Shown here piece by piece: positions 1 to 9,037 of a stretch of DNA of 64,000 bases. The position numbers and the translations under genes were made by a program. The DNA is from Agriotes lineatus. Taxonomy: Eukaryota > Arthropoda > Insecta > Coleoptera > Elateridae. The notes beneath the pieces were generated by a model, which did not search any database, was not told the DNA's origin, and worked only from the letters and a program-made list of their open reading frames with translations. Position 1 is the first letter of the stretch; the number at the start of each line of letters is the position of its first letter. The stretch spans positions 45,895-109,894 of the forward strand of contig CALNHX010005283.1 in assembly GCA_940337035.1 (NCBI GenBank), read 5' to 3'.

Positions 1-394
1 AATAAATTTAAATAATTGTGTTTAATCAAGAACATAAACTAATCTTTGTTGGATGGGAAAAAGTTCCTTGTCTATTCAATATACTTTAGCGCTGGATTTT
101 CCCTATGCTGATTTCCTGAAAGGTAAGGTTTATAGGTCTCCACAGACTAGCTACATATGCGTCATACATGTATGTCATCTGTGCTTGCGCGTTGATGTTT
201 GCCAGTGTATGGTAAAAAAAATTGCGTGCATCACACAAGTCTTCTTAACTGGCCGGAATTCATCACCGCGCAAGCTTGAACTTGCATACAAGATAGTAGG
301 TCTGTGGCCAACTGACACGCTTCATTTGAATACATCTTGAGTACAGTGTCTCTGTTCAGTTTGTTTTCCGTTGGGATCTGACAATGCCAGATTT
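1..394. other. No recognisable gene
   Basis: AT-rich sequence. The open frame at 53-340 on the + strand has no motif I recognise and is probably chance, or the decayed upstream part of the MADF-type relic that follows. Confidence 0.4.
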
Positions 395-612
395 AAGACA
401 CTTTTCGAAAGCCTTTATGGCAGATTTTATTGAACTTGACAAAAGTTATGGAAAACCAAAAGTGATTACAAAGATCGAAATAAGAAAGATACAGCTTATA
501 CAGTTTTATTTAAAAAAGTGCCTACAAGAAATTGAACCAAATGCAACAAAAAAAGTGTAAAAGCTGCAATAAATAGCATACGCAGTAGTTTCCGAAGAGA
601 AATGAAAGTAGG
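395..612 (+). pseudogene. MADF (Myb/SANT-like) DNA-binding domain relic
   Basis: Read across two or more frames, this stretch gives pieces in the order expected for a MADF domain: FIELDKSYGKPK, then KSDYKDRNKKDTAYTVLF, then QEIEPNATKK and KAAINSIRSSFRREMK. MADF proteins bind DNA and, in insects, are often the accessory protein of a DNA transposon. At least two frameshifts and a stop break the frame, so it is dead. The call rests on motif recognition only. Confidence 0.65.
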
Positions 613-622
613 GTGGTTTGGA

Positions 623-802
623 GTGTTCTGAGACAAGGTCAGGTCAAGGTTGCCAGCCCCCACAACCCGACCTGCCTTCTCCCACCACTCGGCCTGCCAC
701 CTCCCACCACCATAAATATTAAGGTCAAGGCTAGGTGTTGGTGGGAGGTGGCAGATCAAGTGGGGGGGGGGGCAACCTTGACCTGACCTTGTCTCAGAAC
801 AC
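623..802. mobile_element. Short MITE with perfect 32-bp terminal inverted repeats
   Basis: Positions 623-654 are the exact reverse complement of 771-802. A second, imperfect palindrome lies inside (CCACCTCCCACCACC against GGTGGGAGGTGGCAG), followed by a G run. It has no coding capacity. Similar AAGGTCA/TGACCTT-rich words recur just downstream (830-900) and at 18180-18300. Confidence 0.75.
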
Positions 803-1133
803 AAAAAAAAAAATTTTTTAAGTCAAGGACTTCAGCTTTTAAGTTCAAGGACCTCTGCTCCCGTATTTGGATGGTTACCTTGACTTAACCTTGTTCCAAA
901 CCCCTTCAAACAAGAACCTCCACGAACTGCGGGGTTGTGAGATTCATATTGATGAAATGATGCTCACTCGTTAGCTCCATGTAGACGATCTCGAAAGTAA
1001 TCCTGCACATATTGTAGCTTGTAGAAATGTTTGGTGTAGATCTACTACAGTACTTGTGAAGACGGCTAAAGGAACAACGACAATGAATAAAACGAAAAAA
1101 GTGTTATAAATTCATTTATTAAGTATAAATACA
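803..1133. other. No recognisable gene
   Basis: Contains AAGGTCA/CTTGACC-type words near 830-900 and no coding signal I can recognise. The right edge holds AATAAA on the - strand, which could be the polyadenylation signal of the pseudogene ending at 1134. Confidence 0.4.
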
Positions 1134-2005
1134 TTAATTAGGAATTGTCAAGTCTAGTGCACTAATTCTTTGTAAGGCATCACTTATGTTAAGTTGATCC
1201 GCAACCAAAAATTGTTTGACCTCTTCTAACCCGTTTTGTAATTGTTGCAACTTTTTACACATCTTCGCAAAGACGCAATGTTCGGACTAGCGCAAATGTT
1301 CCTCTAGACTCTAAGAGGATCATCTTCCGGTACCCATTTGTGGATACGAATTTCACAACAAAAGCACTGCACTTCATCGCTGTCTTAAATGTAGAATAAT
1401 CTAACCCGTGCAAGCGAGGCTGCAGGTATGACACCAGTCCAGTTTTTGTAGGTCTGGATACGGTGCTCGTATCGGCGGAGGTATGGTGGAAATACTTTGA
1501 GACACATGGTTAAATGAAAACTAGCGACTGTTACTCTGTAAGGTTGTGACACGCTTATATAGTTGGTAATCCAGAATGAGAGGGGGGAATAGCTGTTCAA
1601 GGCTGACCGGGCGACTCCACTAGGATGGGAGCCTTGAGATGAAATTCCACATACATAACAGGAATATCGTTGACTGCTTTAAATTTCACCACGTCACCCC
1701 TTTTCTAGGTCTTTCCAGTCAACTCTGTAGCATTAAGATGGCTATCATTCAAAATAATTGTAGGAGTTGCATGATTCGTATTGACAGAAGATATCACAGC
1801 CTCAGCGAATTGAACTGTATAGTTTAACTTACTGGATAGTAGAATATACCAGCCTTCAGGGTCAACTCCTAGACTTGTAAAGTGTATGTCTTTTTCATAG
1901 TAAAAATCCGCCAAGTTCTCGAAAACAAACAGTTGAGGAGGATCAGTGGAAAGATCTGAGGGATGTCCAAGGTGATGCCTTTCAAATTTATCTAGCAGCT
2001 CTAGT
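1134..2005 (-). pseudogene. Decayed conserved-looking protein of unknown function
   Basis: The minus strand is protein-like over about 290 codons with at least three frameshifts or stops. From the N side the pieces run LLDKFERHHLGHPSDLSTDP, ADFYYEKDIHFTSLGVDPEG, HATPTIILNDSHLNA, KGDVVKFKAVNDIPVMYVEF and VVKFVSTNGYRKMILLE, ending SALDLTIPN and a stop at 1134-1136. I do not recognise the family. It lies just outside the capsid-side genes of the Polinton-like element and reads the same way, so it may be an accessory gene of that element, but this is inference. No start codon can be chosen. Confidence 0.5.
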
Positions 2006-2232
2006 TTACTCTAACGCTCCTACGCACACTCGATTCGCTTAACTGCTACTTCGTTGAAATGCTATTTCTGACCAACTTTTTCTCCCCACCACTAGTTTTG
2101 GTACTCCTCCTACTTGACCGTGACCGTGGGCAACCTTGTGACTCCCTTCTACCACTACCTTCGAAAAGTAGATAAAAAAGAACAGGCAGGAGTAGGAATC
2201 GTAGAACATCTTCCTATTCAGTGCAACTAAGA

Positions 2233-2694
2233 ATGGAAACCATTACCAAAGTTCTTGGGTTAGTGAAGAGGGGGCGAGCAGTGTTCGATGGTGTCACGAA
2301 GTTTAAACCGCAACAGTGTCCAGTGCTCCTTGGCAGTAGTACATATAAATTAAATAATTTACAGACTAAGTTTGTATGTGTGGGTCTACAAACCAGCGGT
2401 GGATTTGTACCAGTAATACAAATACGTGGGAATCACAATAATTGGGTTCAGCTGCTGGAACCCGAGTGGGGAATCCTGTTAGAAAACGAGGGAATTATAA
2501 CAAATTATTTTTATTCCGGAGCTCGACAGTGGCCACCGATTCAGTTGGGACCCATACTCCTATCATTCACAACCATTCAAGCGGTGAAGGTGGTACGCAT
2601 ACAGGGTCAGGACGGATCGGATGTTTACCTGGGGAGAGAAACTGTGGAAAAGTTGTACAGAGTTCGCACTCTAATTGGACGAAAATCGCCTTAG
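2233..2694 (+). CDS. Conserved-looking hypothetical protein at the left side of the Polinton-like element
   Basis: Open frame of 153 codons from the first ATG (2233); the frame also runs upstream to 2221 through a GTG. The protein is globular, with no signal peptide or membrane segment, and many aromatic and beta-branched residues (KFVCVGLQTSGGFVPVIQIR, NNWVQLLEPEWG). No catalytic motif is visible. It is one of the few unbroken frames in the element. It reads toward the capsid gene, with only the tRNA-like sequence between them. Function unknown. Confidence 0.5.
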   Translation: METITKVLGLVKRGRAVFDGVTKFKPQQCPVLLGSSTYKLNNLQTKFVCVGLQTSGGFVPVIQIRGNHNNWVQLLEPEWGILLENEGIITNYFYSGARQWPPIQLGPILLSFTTIQAVKVVRIQGQDGSDVYLGRETVEKLYRVRTLIGRKSP

Positions 2695-2770
2695 CCTTCA
2701 ACAATGGCCTTAAACTCAAGGTCAAATTTTTCGCCGAAGGTCATCGCCGTTTTTCATTAAATAGGTTAAG

Positions 2771-2875
2771 GACTCGGTGGTCTAATGGTATGACGCCTGG
2801 GGAGCATAATATGCATTAAAGGGAATTCTAGACACTGCGCCTAAGGAGATCTGGGTTCGAATCCTAGTCGAGTCA
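2771..2875 (+). ncRNA. tRNA-like pol III unit without a normal anticodon arm
   Basis: A 7-bp acceptor stem (GACTCGG at 2771-2777 with TCGAGTC at 2868-2874, one G-T pair) encloses an A-box-like TGGTCTAATGG and a T arm CTGGG-TTCGAAT-CCTAG with an exact B box. Six T residues (2877-2882) follow as a pol III terminator. Between the D and T arms no 5-bp anticodon stem can be formed. The 11-bp words CGCCTGGGGAG and CGCCTAAGGAG repeat there about 34 bp apart, suggesting an insertion or duplication. It could be a tRNA pseudogene, a tRNA-derived element RNA or a SINE head. Confidence 0.5.
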
Positions 2876-2876
2876 A

Positions 2877-2882
2877 TTTTTT
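2877..2882 (+). terminator. Pol III-type T run after the tRNA-like unit
   Basis: TTTTTT begins two bases after the discriminator-like A of the tRNA-like sequence, the usual spacing for a pol III terminator. Confidence 0.45.
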
Positions 2883-2956
2883 AATATTATATTTTTTCAA
2901 TAATCAGAAAGTAGACGGCACTAGGAGTACAATGCAAAAAAATCCGCTTCGGGGTA

Positions 2957-4045
2957 TTACAATTGTTTTACTGCTTTTGTCAGAGCGTTGTACGTAAAAA
3001 CCCGATCATGAAGAACGAGACAATACGCGGTTGTGTTGGCTAGCACGTTTGTGGAAGTTTCAAATTCAACTCGTAAAACTACAGCGTTCGCGTGAAGGTA
3101 GTCCTTTTGATGGGAGCAGTCGATTACAACAATGGGTGCTTTGTCAGAAAACTCATTGGGCGTGAACCAAGGCTCGTCAGTCTTGTTATAATAGGACGAC
3201 TGAAACTTGGAGTACATGCCGTATAATGTGGCGTAATGATTCAGGCCATAATTGTTATTTAAATTATCGTAGGGGAAACGTTCGGTGTTGAGATAAACTC
3301 TAAAATTTGTAAGATTAATTTTGTCGAAATGACTATTGTCCTTAGAGATGAGCCCCGAACGTTCCGTCTGAAAACCTACGATGACATATTTGGGGGTTTG
3401 TAATTTGGTGGTTGTTGCAATGGCATGAGAATGTTGAATCACGGCGTTAACGCCTTTCCAATACAGCTTGTCAATCGTAACTTTAGCAGTCTCTCCTGCG
3501 GTAGCACTGAATACGGCGTCGGCATCGGTATTGCTGCGAATCAGGACAAGTTCTTGTCAGATGTTAAGTATGACTTTTCCATAATCTTCGGCAAAGCCTA
3601 ACAGCATTCTCAACGGTATGCAGGCGCTGAAGTTGCCCTGTGCATCGGTAATGTGAGTATTGGCGGCGTACAACCAGCCAGAATTTTGAAGCTTTTTAAC
3701 ATCATCAGAACTGTAGGACACATATCCCTTAAGAGTAGATGTAATACCAGGTTTGGTAACAGAATTGACAACGACACCATTGATTTCGTATCGGATTTCG
3801 CTAAATAAGTGAGCCAACCCATTGTTAAGAAATTTAGCCGTCGTAACTTCACCGATTGCGTTCCGTAATTTTCCCTCTATGTATAGATAGCTCAAACCTG
3901 GTAGAGTTGACATATCTTCAGGAATTGGAATTCGAATTTCATCGTTATAGTCAAAACGGTTTGTATACGGTTGATGGGTGTGCAACTGATTTCTAACGAT
4001 GGAGTTGTCAACGAGGACACGTTCCCCAATATTTAAAATACTCAT
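2957..4045 (-). pseudogene. Polinton/adintovirus-type major capsid protein (double jelly roll), broken
   Basis: Forms the main capsomer in this virus-like transposon family. The ATG is at 4045. The N half reads DNSIVRNQLHTHQPYTN, then AHLFSEIRYEINGVVVNS and LRMLLGFAEDYGKV. The same frame hits a TGA just after that and continues (TIDKLYWKG). The C half has KYVIVGFQTERSG, NLTNFRVYLN and APIVVIDCSHQKD, ending KAVKQL. About 360 codons are present. The link between the two jelly rolls looks some tens of residues short, which suggests an internal deletion. It is last in a leftward set of structural genes. Recognition is by family motifs; the broken frame means no product is expected. Confidence 0.85.
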
Positions 4046-4189
4046 GGCAGCACTTTAAAACCCAACGATGGCAAGAAGTCTCTGTTTGCCTTAGTTAACG
4101 GATGAAGCTGAACTGATTTTACGAGGCTGTGGACAACGTCTCTTATACGAACTGGGCTGGACATGGTAGGGTGAAGGGTTGAATTGAAA
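4046..4189. other. Spacer between two leftward structural genes
   Basis: Short stretch between the major capsid start and the end of the candidate penton gene. The minus-strand frame of the upstream gene may run into it, and no separate gene is visible. Confidence 0.4.
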
Positions 4190-4855
4190 ACCCATTATAA
4201 CTTCTTTAAATGCAATGTTACCGTGACGATTTCCTCACTAAAACTGACGGGGGATCAGGCTGGTCCAGTATTTTAACAGTTAGGTTAGTGATCTGTCTCG
4301 TGCTGATCGGTAGGTGAATGACAGGGTTAGGTGTTTCCACTATTTTGTACCCAGGCTGCACTATGGGGAAGAATATTGATGAACGATGTGGCCAGGCTTA
4401 CCATTTTTATAGGAACCGACAGAGATATTGCAGTGGATAAGGATGGAGTTAATGTTCAAAATTTTCGTAACATGTTCACCTGCATGCCACATATTCGCAT
4501 CATAAATTTTGCTGTCAAATCCCAACATGTCTTGGATAGTATTGTCACTCCTCAAGTCGATTGGAACGTTCGATTTTATTTCGGTTTTCAAGGTGCTGTT
4601 GTTTCCGCGTAGCAGCACCTGCTCATTATCTCCGCTAGATTCAAGTTGGTTATGTAGAAAGTCGGCAATGTCCGTAATTTCGTATGCACCCTCAGGTATA
4701 GTAATATGAGGCAGTCCGACGAGATGAATTTCATTGTTGGGAGGTCTAATGTTAGCAATAGTATTGTAGGTTTTCTAAACTTAACGACCCCAAAACATAT
4801 TCGCTACCGTCGTCTAAGAAAATAGGGGGGTCAAAATTCGCAGTAAGGATGGATG
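4190..4855 (-). pseudogene. Candidate penton/minor capsid protein of the Polinton-like element, frameshifted
   Basis: Conserved blocks on the minus strand, in order: ILTANFDPPIFLDDGSEYVL, IHLVGLPHITIPEGAYEITD, NSTLKTEIKSNVPIDL, NSILIHCNISVGSY, then in shifted frames GTKIVETPN-like and VIHLPIS-like pieces. This block order is what I associate with a beta-rich protein adjoining the capsid gene in insect Polinton-like elements, where a penton role is likely; the role is inference. At least three frame breaks are visible. It sits between the protease and the major capsid gene, all leftward. Confidence 0.6.
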
Positions 4856-4859
4856 AATC

Positions 4860-5305
4860 ACCTGCCAGAGTGAATAAACTAGACATGATGAAGCGCAACA
4901 CTTAAACTGCCCACAAAAGCGGTTTCGCAAAGTTATATAGAAATTTGAGACACATGTGACCGCATGTGTATGACATGAGTCGTTATTAGAATTATACGTG
5001 ATCGTGTTATTGCCACCATCGCTGCGAAAGTATTTCACTAATTCGGTTGGAGGTTGTAAGCGACCGATGCTATCGAAATACAGAACAAAGGTATCCACTT
5101 TTACGTAAGTCCTTCAATGCGTGCCAGGTCCAACCATCGTCCAAGTTAGTGATATCACATTCTCGTTTACGAATCTTGATAGGCAGGGCATCCCGCATAA
5201 ATATTTCCCTAAAGTGTGGAATGTCTAGGCGTTTAACGTAGTCTGTAATATCGATGTTTGTTAACGCGCGGCGCGACAGCTTCAACGGTAGTTTTTTGAC
5301 TGAAA
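4860..5305 (-). pseudogene. Adenain-type maturation cysteine protease, broken
   Basis: Adenain-like proteases process capsid precursors. The N part reads SRRALTNIDITDYVKRLDIP and FREIFMRDALPIKIRKREC, then NLDD. After a frame change, the His motif GPGTH is followed by a TGA where Trp would be expected. Next comes VLYFDSIGRLQPPTELVKYF (acidic-residue region), then, after another shift, the active-site Cys motif SYTCGHMCLKFLYN. All three catalytic landmarks are present but spread over at least three frames. The frame start abuts the pX-like gene with no spacer, so the two may once have formed one polyprotein. Confidence 0.75.
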
Positions 5306-5580
5306 CGGTCGTAAATATAATCCTTTGTTATGTCGCTCCTTTTCCTGGAGATTCTTTTTAGCAGCATTTGAGTCTCCCACTGCTTTAGCGACTGCTGCAG
5401 CACCACCTCCGAGGGATCTCAATGCTCCTAATGCAGCAAGTATGGGTACAAGCGGCAATATGCCTCCTCTCTTCGGAAGAGGTAGTACTCTTGACCGCTT
5501 CCTCCTCTCTGTTTTCAGAGCTCCTCCTGAATGCGAGCGGATTGTGATACCGACCTGTTTGAAATGCGTTCGCCTTGTAC
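5282..5580 (-). pseudogene. pX-like basic/hydrophobic structural protein
   Basis: The minus-strand frame has a basic start (TERRKRSRVLPLPKRGG), then a hydrophobic helix (ILPLVPILAALGALRSLGGG) and a small-residue/charged tail (AKAVGDSNAAKKNLQEKERH) ending GLYLRPFQSKNYR. This pattern matches the short adenovirus-pX-like proteins of Polintons and adintoviruses, thought to associate with DNA or membranes in the particle. The frame is continuous with the end of the PLA2 gene and runs straight into the protease, so gene borders are uncertain. Confidence 0.6.
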
Positions 5581-5589
5581 GCTTCCATT

Positions 5590-5976
5590 TCACACCCATT
5601 CCGACTTTCGTCTTCCCTTTCATAATTCCAGTCACAGCAATGGCTGCAGCTCTTTCCCCAAGAGTAGAGTCTTTTGCTTTAACACGTTCCTAAGCTTTCT
5701 CCGCTAGAACTTTACTGCCCCGTGACGTGTCGAAAGATCGCTAGATTGTAAGTATGCGATGTCGTGTTGCTTGCAGGCCTCGCCCAGAGGATTCCTTCCT
5801 CGATCGCCTCGAGAAAGACGTTTTTTAAGTCGGGTATCAGGTCCGCAAAACTTGTACCCTGGTATGTGTAATTCGAAGGGTAATTTGTCAATAAGGGTAT
5901 TCAGGACGCGACCTTTCCGCTTGGCGGTTCGGTGATGACTGGTTTGTTTGCGCTTAGTAGCTTTCATCTTAAACAC
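5590..5976 (-). pseudogene. Parvovirus-type phospholipase A2 domain protein, broken
   Basis: The ATG is at 5976, with a second Met two codons on. A basic leader is followed by the calcium-loop segment IPGYKFCGPDTRL and the catalytic EACKQHDIAY (His-Asp pair). Such domains breach endosomal membranes during entry in parvoviruses and occur in adintovirus-like elements. The third loop residue is Asp where the usual loop is GPG, so activity would be doubtful even if intact. Near 5704 the frame shifts to one reading AEKA-stop-ERVKAKDSTLGERAAA, the typical tail, with a TAG in place of a likely Trp codon. First gene of the leftward set. Confidence 0.8.
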
Positions 5977-6066
5977 TTACACACAACTGATGTTCTTCAA
6001 ACGGAATTAACAAATATAACGAGAACGCACCGCGGGTAGAGCGCAGTTTCCTTCCGAGCGAAAACG
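5977..6066. promoter_or_regulatory. Divergent intergenic region between the leftward and rightward gene sets
   Basis: These 90 bp separate the PLA2 start (leftward) from the ATPase start (rightward), so any promoter serving both sets should lie here. No clear TATA box or repeat is visible; this is a positional inference. Confidence 0.3.
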
Positions 6067-6761
6067 ATGGAAAACGTCAAAATCGTGAAGCAAGGATGTT
6101 CCTTGCCGGTAGTAAATCACACAGTAAATTCCATATCAGAGACTTACAGAAAGCACAGCGCTTTACTGGGCAACGGATGTAAATGAGGTCTGAGAATAGG
6201 TCCATCCGGATCTGGGAAAACCAACGTCATAATCAGTTTACTAGTGCATCGAAATGGGTTGCGATTCGCAAACCTTTATATATATTCGAAAACACTCAAT
6301 CAACCCAAATATAATTATCTGAGAGCAGCCTTCCAACCATTGACAGAATTGAATTCTTCGAATATAGTAAAGATTGTGAGGTGAGCAAACCCCAGGAAGC
6401 AAAAGAACATTCCGTGATAGTTTTTGACGACGTAGCGTGCGACACGCAAAGCATAATTCGAGATTTTTGTTTCGCACGTCTCCGAAACATAGATTGTTTT
6501 TATCTATGTCAGACGTATTAATCTATTCCTAAGCAGCTCATAAGAGATAATGCAAATCTCGTCATCATATTCCAACAAGACAACACCAATCTGAAGCACA
6601 TTTACGACGATCATGTCAACACGGACATGTCATTCGACAAGTTTAAAGCATTGTGCTCTTATTGTTGGAATGAGGATCACGGATTTTTAGTGATCGATAA
6701 AGAAAGCGAAACCAATGCGGGACGATATAGAAAAGGTTTCAACAATTACTTTAATATATAG
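6067..6761 (+). pseudogene. A32/FtsK-like genome-packaging ATPase of the Polinton-like element, broken
   Basis: Motor that would drive DNA into the capsid. From the ATG at 6067 the frame meets a TGA near 6184, then gives Walker A GPSGSGKTN and VHRNGLRFANLYIYSKTLNQ. A frameshift near 6378 leads to Walker B VIVFDDV, then RNIDCFYLCQTY followed by a TAA, LIRDNANLVIIFQQD, ALCSYCWNEDHGFLVIDKES and GRYRKGFNNYF before the TAG at 6759-6761. Total size of about 230 codons fits the family. Two in-frame stops and one frameshift make it inactive. First gene of the rightward set. Confidence 0.85.
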
Positions 6762-6819
6762 ACAGCAGCTAAAGAAGGGAAGGTAGTAGTTGTTTACCAA
6801 CAACTGAAAAAGTTGTAAC

Positions 6820-8596
6820 ATGGATAAGCGTTTAGCCAGGAAACTTATCAAAACCCGACAATCCGTTAGACGTAAATACGCAGCTTTAAAAGCAGAAATC
6901 GCCCAATCCCAATCAATTTTAGCTGAGCAATTCAAACCTCTTTCCAAACCGCTCACCGAATTGCTGACAACTATAAAGCAAGAAGGTGTGCCAGTGGGCG
7001 AACCAAAAGTGGATTATTTGCCAATAACAATTAAACGTAGAGTATCCACTTCCTCTACCTTGCACCGTCCGCGAGCGATAACCACTCTAGGCCGAGTTTC
7101 TGCGACAAACCTTCCGGGATCGTCACACACTTCCACACCGGGGCCATCACACACCTCCACACCTCGATTTTTGCAGACGCATGTGTTATCCGAGAGTGAA
7201 CCAGTAGAGGAATACGATGAGCAGTTGCAAACGGAGGTTGCTGAGGCGGCAGCAGAAGAAGGTGCTGTACAAGCGGCCAAAGAAACCATCCAACAAATGC
7301 TAGCACCGGAAGTTCTTGGTCAATATTTAGAACAATTTCAAGGGTTAGCTCGAAAATACGTGGAATGAATGATACGAGATACTGAGGACAAGTACGATTT
7401 GCACTACGGAGTCCGATTCGACATAGAGGGAGATAAGTTTACTATAGGAAATAAAGAAATCAAGTTCGAGGGTGAAAATATCGTTATTACAGACCACGGC
7501 AACAGAATAGTCTACAAAGGCACTCCAGGATTTTACGAATTGATGTTTAAAAATCTGGTGTGATACACTCACACAACTTCCTTTTACAGTGATCTTATAA
7601 TTAGTCAAAAATTTCATTTTTAATTTTTAATCATTTGTCAAAAATTTTCAAAAATTACAAATTCTACAAAAACGGTACAAAATAGAGCGTTAGGTGAAGA
7701 GATAAATTTTCTCTAGTATTTTAAGGTGAATTCAAAAATTTAATAATATACCGGGTGTTTTATTTAAAATAGATGTTAATAAAAAAATAGAAAAAAAACA
7801 AAAGAACCCCACTTTCGAGGCATTCAACTGGAAAATCACATATCTCACATCAATACATATTAAAAATGTAATAAAAATGTAAACTTTAAAAAAAATCGTT
7901 CGAGCCGTTTTTGAAAAAATCGAAAAAAACTGAAAAATCACAAGAGTAAACACCATACTTCCGGTTATGTTCTTCAAAAGCTTTCTGTCTCATCTACAGA
8001 CTACACAAAACTTATATATGAAGTTTCAACGCCATACCTCTTTTCATTTTTGAGATATTCTGTTCACAGACAGACAGACACACAGACAGACAGACCAATA
8101 AAAAAAATTTCTTTTGGGATCAGGGAACTCTAAAACGTGAAGATCTGTTGAAAACTAAATTTCGAATTTTTGGGGTGAATCCAATACTTCCTTGATTGTA
8201 AAAGGAAGTAAAAATAAACCAAATATATACAAAACAACAGATTTAGAGCAATATCATGATATAGTGGAGCGGTCCGCCGCACATCATGTAAACTACGACC
8301 CCACACAAAGAATCAGCGGTGACGCAGGGTCTAAATACATGAAAATAGTACTACGTCTAACTGCCTCCTCAACCATAAAAGCTCCCGGCAGACCAGCGAC
8401 GAGAGGTACCACGGCGTGGCAAGGGATTACTAACAGTGACGGACAAAAAGTGGAATATGTTCCTTGGAAGGATCCCAACTCATTAGTGAATCGGTTGCGT
8501 ATATTAATAGCTTTTGAGGCAGCTGGACACACGGGTCATTCCAATGAGATAGTTCGCATCACCGAAGCCCTACGAGATGCGAAAATAATCTACTAA
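6820..8596 (+). pseudogene. Conserved Polinton-like element protein of unknown function, split by an insertion
   Basis: The ATG at 6820 starts a coiled-coil-like, basic N-terminus (MDKRLARKLIKTRQSV), a Pro/Ser/Thr-rich linker with a short repeat (SSHTSTPGPSHTSTP), then an acidic helix. A TGA at 7366-7368 is followed in the same frame by KYDLHYGVRFDIEGDKFTI and VYKGTPGFYELMF. A 655-bp mobile element (7555-8209) interrupts here. The frame resumes with KPNIYKTTDLEQYHDIVE and ends with YVPWKDPNSLVNRLRILIAF, GHSNEIVRITEAL and a TAA at 8596. I recognise the GTPGxYELxF and WxDPN blocks from insect Polinton-like elements, but the function is unknown. Pieces of another copy lie at 12679-12880 and 14145-14200. 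Confidence 0.75.
7555..8209. mobile_element. 655-bp non-autonomous element, copy 1, with AAAAAT target duplication
   Basis: Flanked by AAAAAT at 7549-7554 and 8210-8215. It begins CTGGTGTGATACACTC and ends GTAAAAGGAAGT. ACTTCCTTTTAC at 7576 is the inverted match of that end. It carries a CCGGGTGTTTTAT word, A/T runs and a CAGACAGACAGAC tract. A second copy in reverse orientation lies at 44623-45298. No transposase is encoded. The superfamily is unclear, because the outermost bases are not perfect inverted repeats. Confidence 0.8.
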
Positions 8597-8658
8597 GGGG
8601 TACAAAAGTGGAGTGTCAATAGCGGTAAGATCAGAAAGCATCAGCTGACGATAGAGTA

Positions 8659-9027
8659 ATGCCCATCGACAAATTTGGACGGCACTACCATAGCACGCGC
8701 CACGCAGCGCATCCCAGACATGTCTTTATGACAGTGAAAAATGTAAATCAACTCCATATAAAAGTACCACTGCTGCTAGTGGGGCGTGGGTACGATGAAA
8801 GCGGATATTCCAAAATTTTCGGAGAGAACGAGTACATTTTTCCGTTAACAACCGGCGAGATCCTAAGTGTTCAAGTCAACGGACCGTCGGTAGAATCATA
8901 CACCAACGACACCATGCAGACCATGCTTATCGGTATGACATTACATCGAGGAGATAAACTGCAATTCAAATGCAAAAACCAAAAGTTATACGTGCAACTC
9001 CTGCTTAAATGTCCCGTGGGAGTGTAG
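8659..9027 (+). CDS. Small conserved protein of the Polinton-like element
   Basis: Intact 122-codon frame with an ATG at 8659. It is beta-rich (HVFMTVKNVNQLHIKVPLLL, YSKIFGENEYIFPLTTGEIL) and ends YVQLLLKCPVGV. No signal peptide or membrane segment. The same type of small frame lies between the long unknown protein and the integrase in related insect elements as I remember them. A single jelly-roll or other minor virion role is possible but not shown. It is the best-preserved gene of the rightward set, 62 bp after the previous gene and about 10 bp before the integrase frame. Confidence 0.6.
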   Translation: MPIDKFGRHYHSTRHAAHPRHVFMTVKNVNQLHIKVPLLLVGRGYDESGYSKIFGENEYIFPLTTGEILSVQVNGPSVESYTNDTMQTMLIGMTLHRGDKLQFKCKNQKLYVQLLLKCPVGV

Positions 9028-9037
9028 AAAGCAACAG

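Noticed and set aside
6820..7300. Minus-strand frames opposite the unknown protein
   Set aside because: Shadows of the + strand coding sequence; composition and motifs support the + strand.
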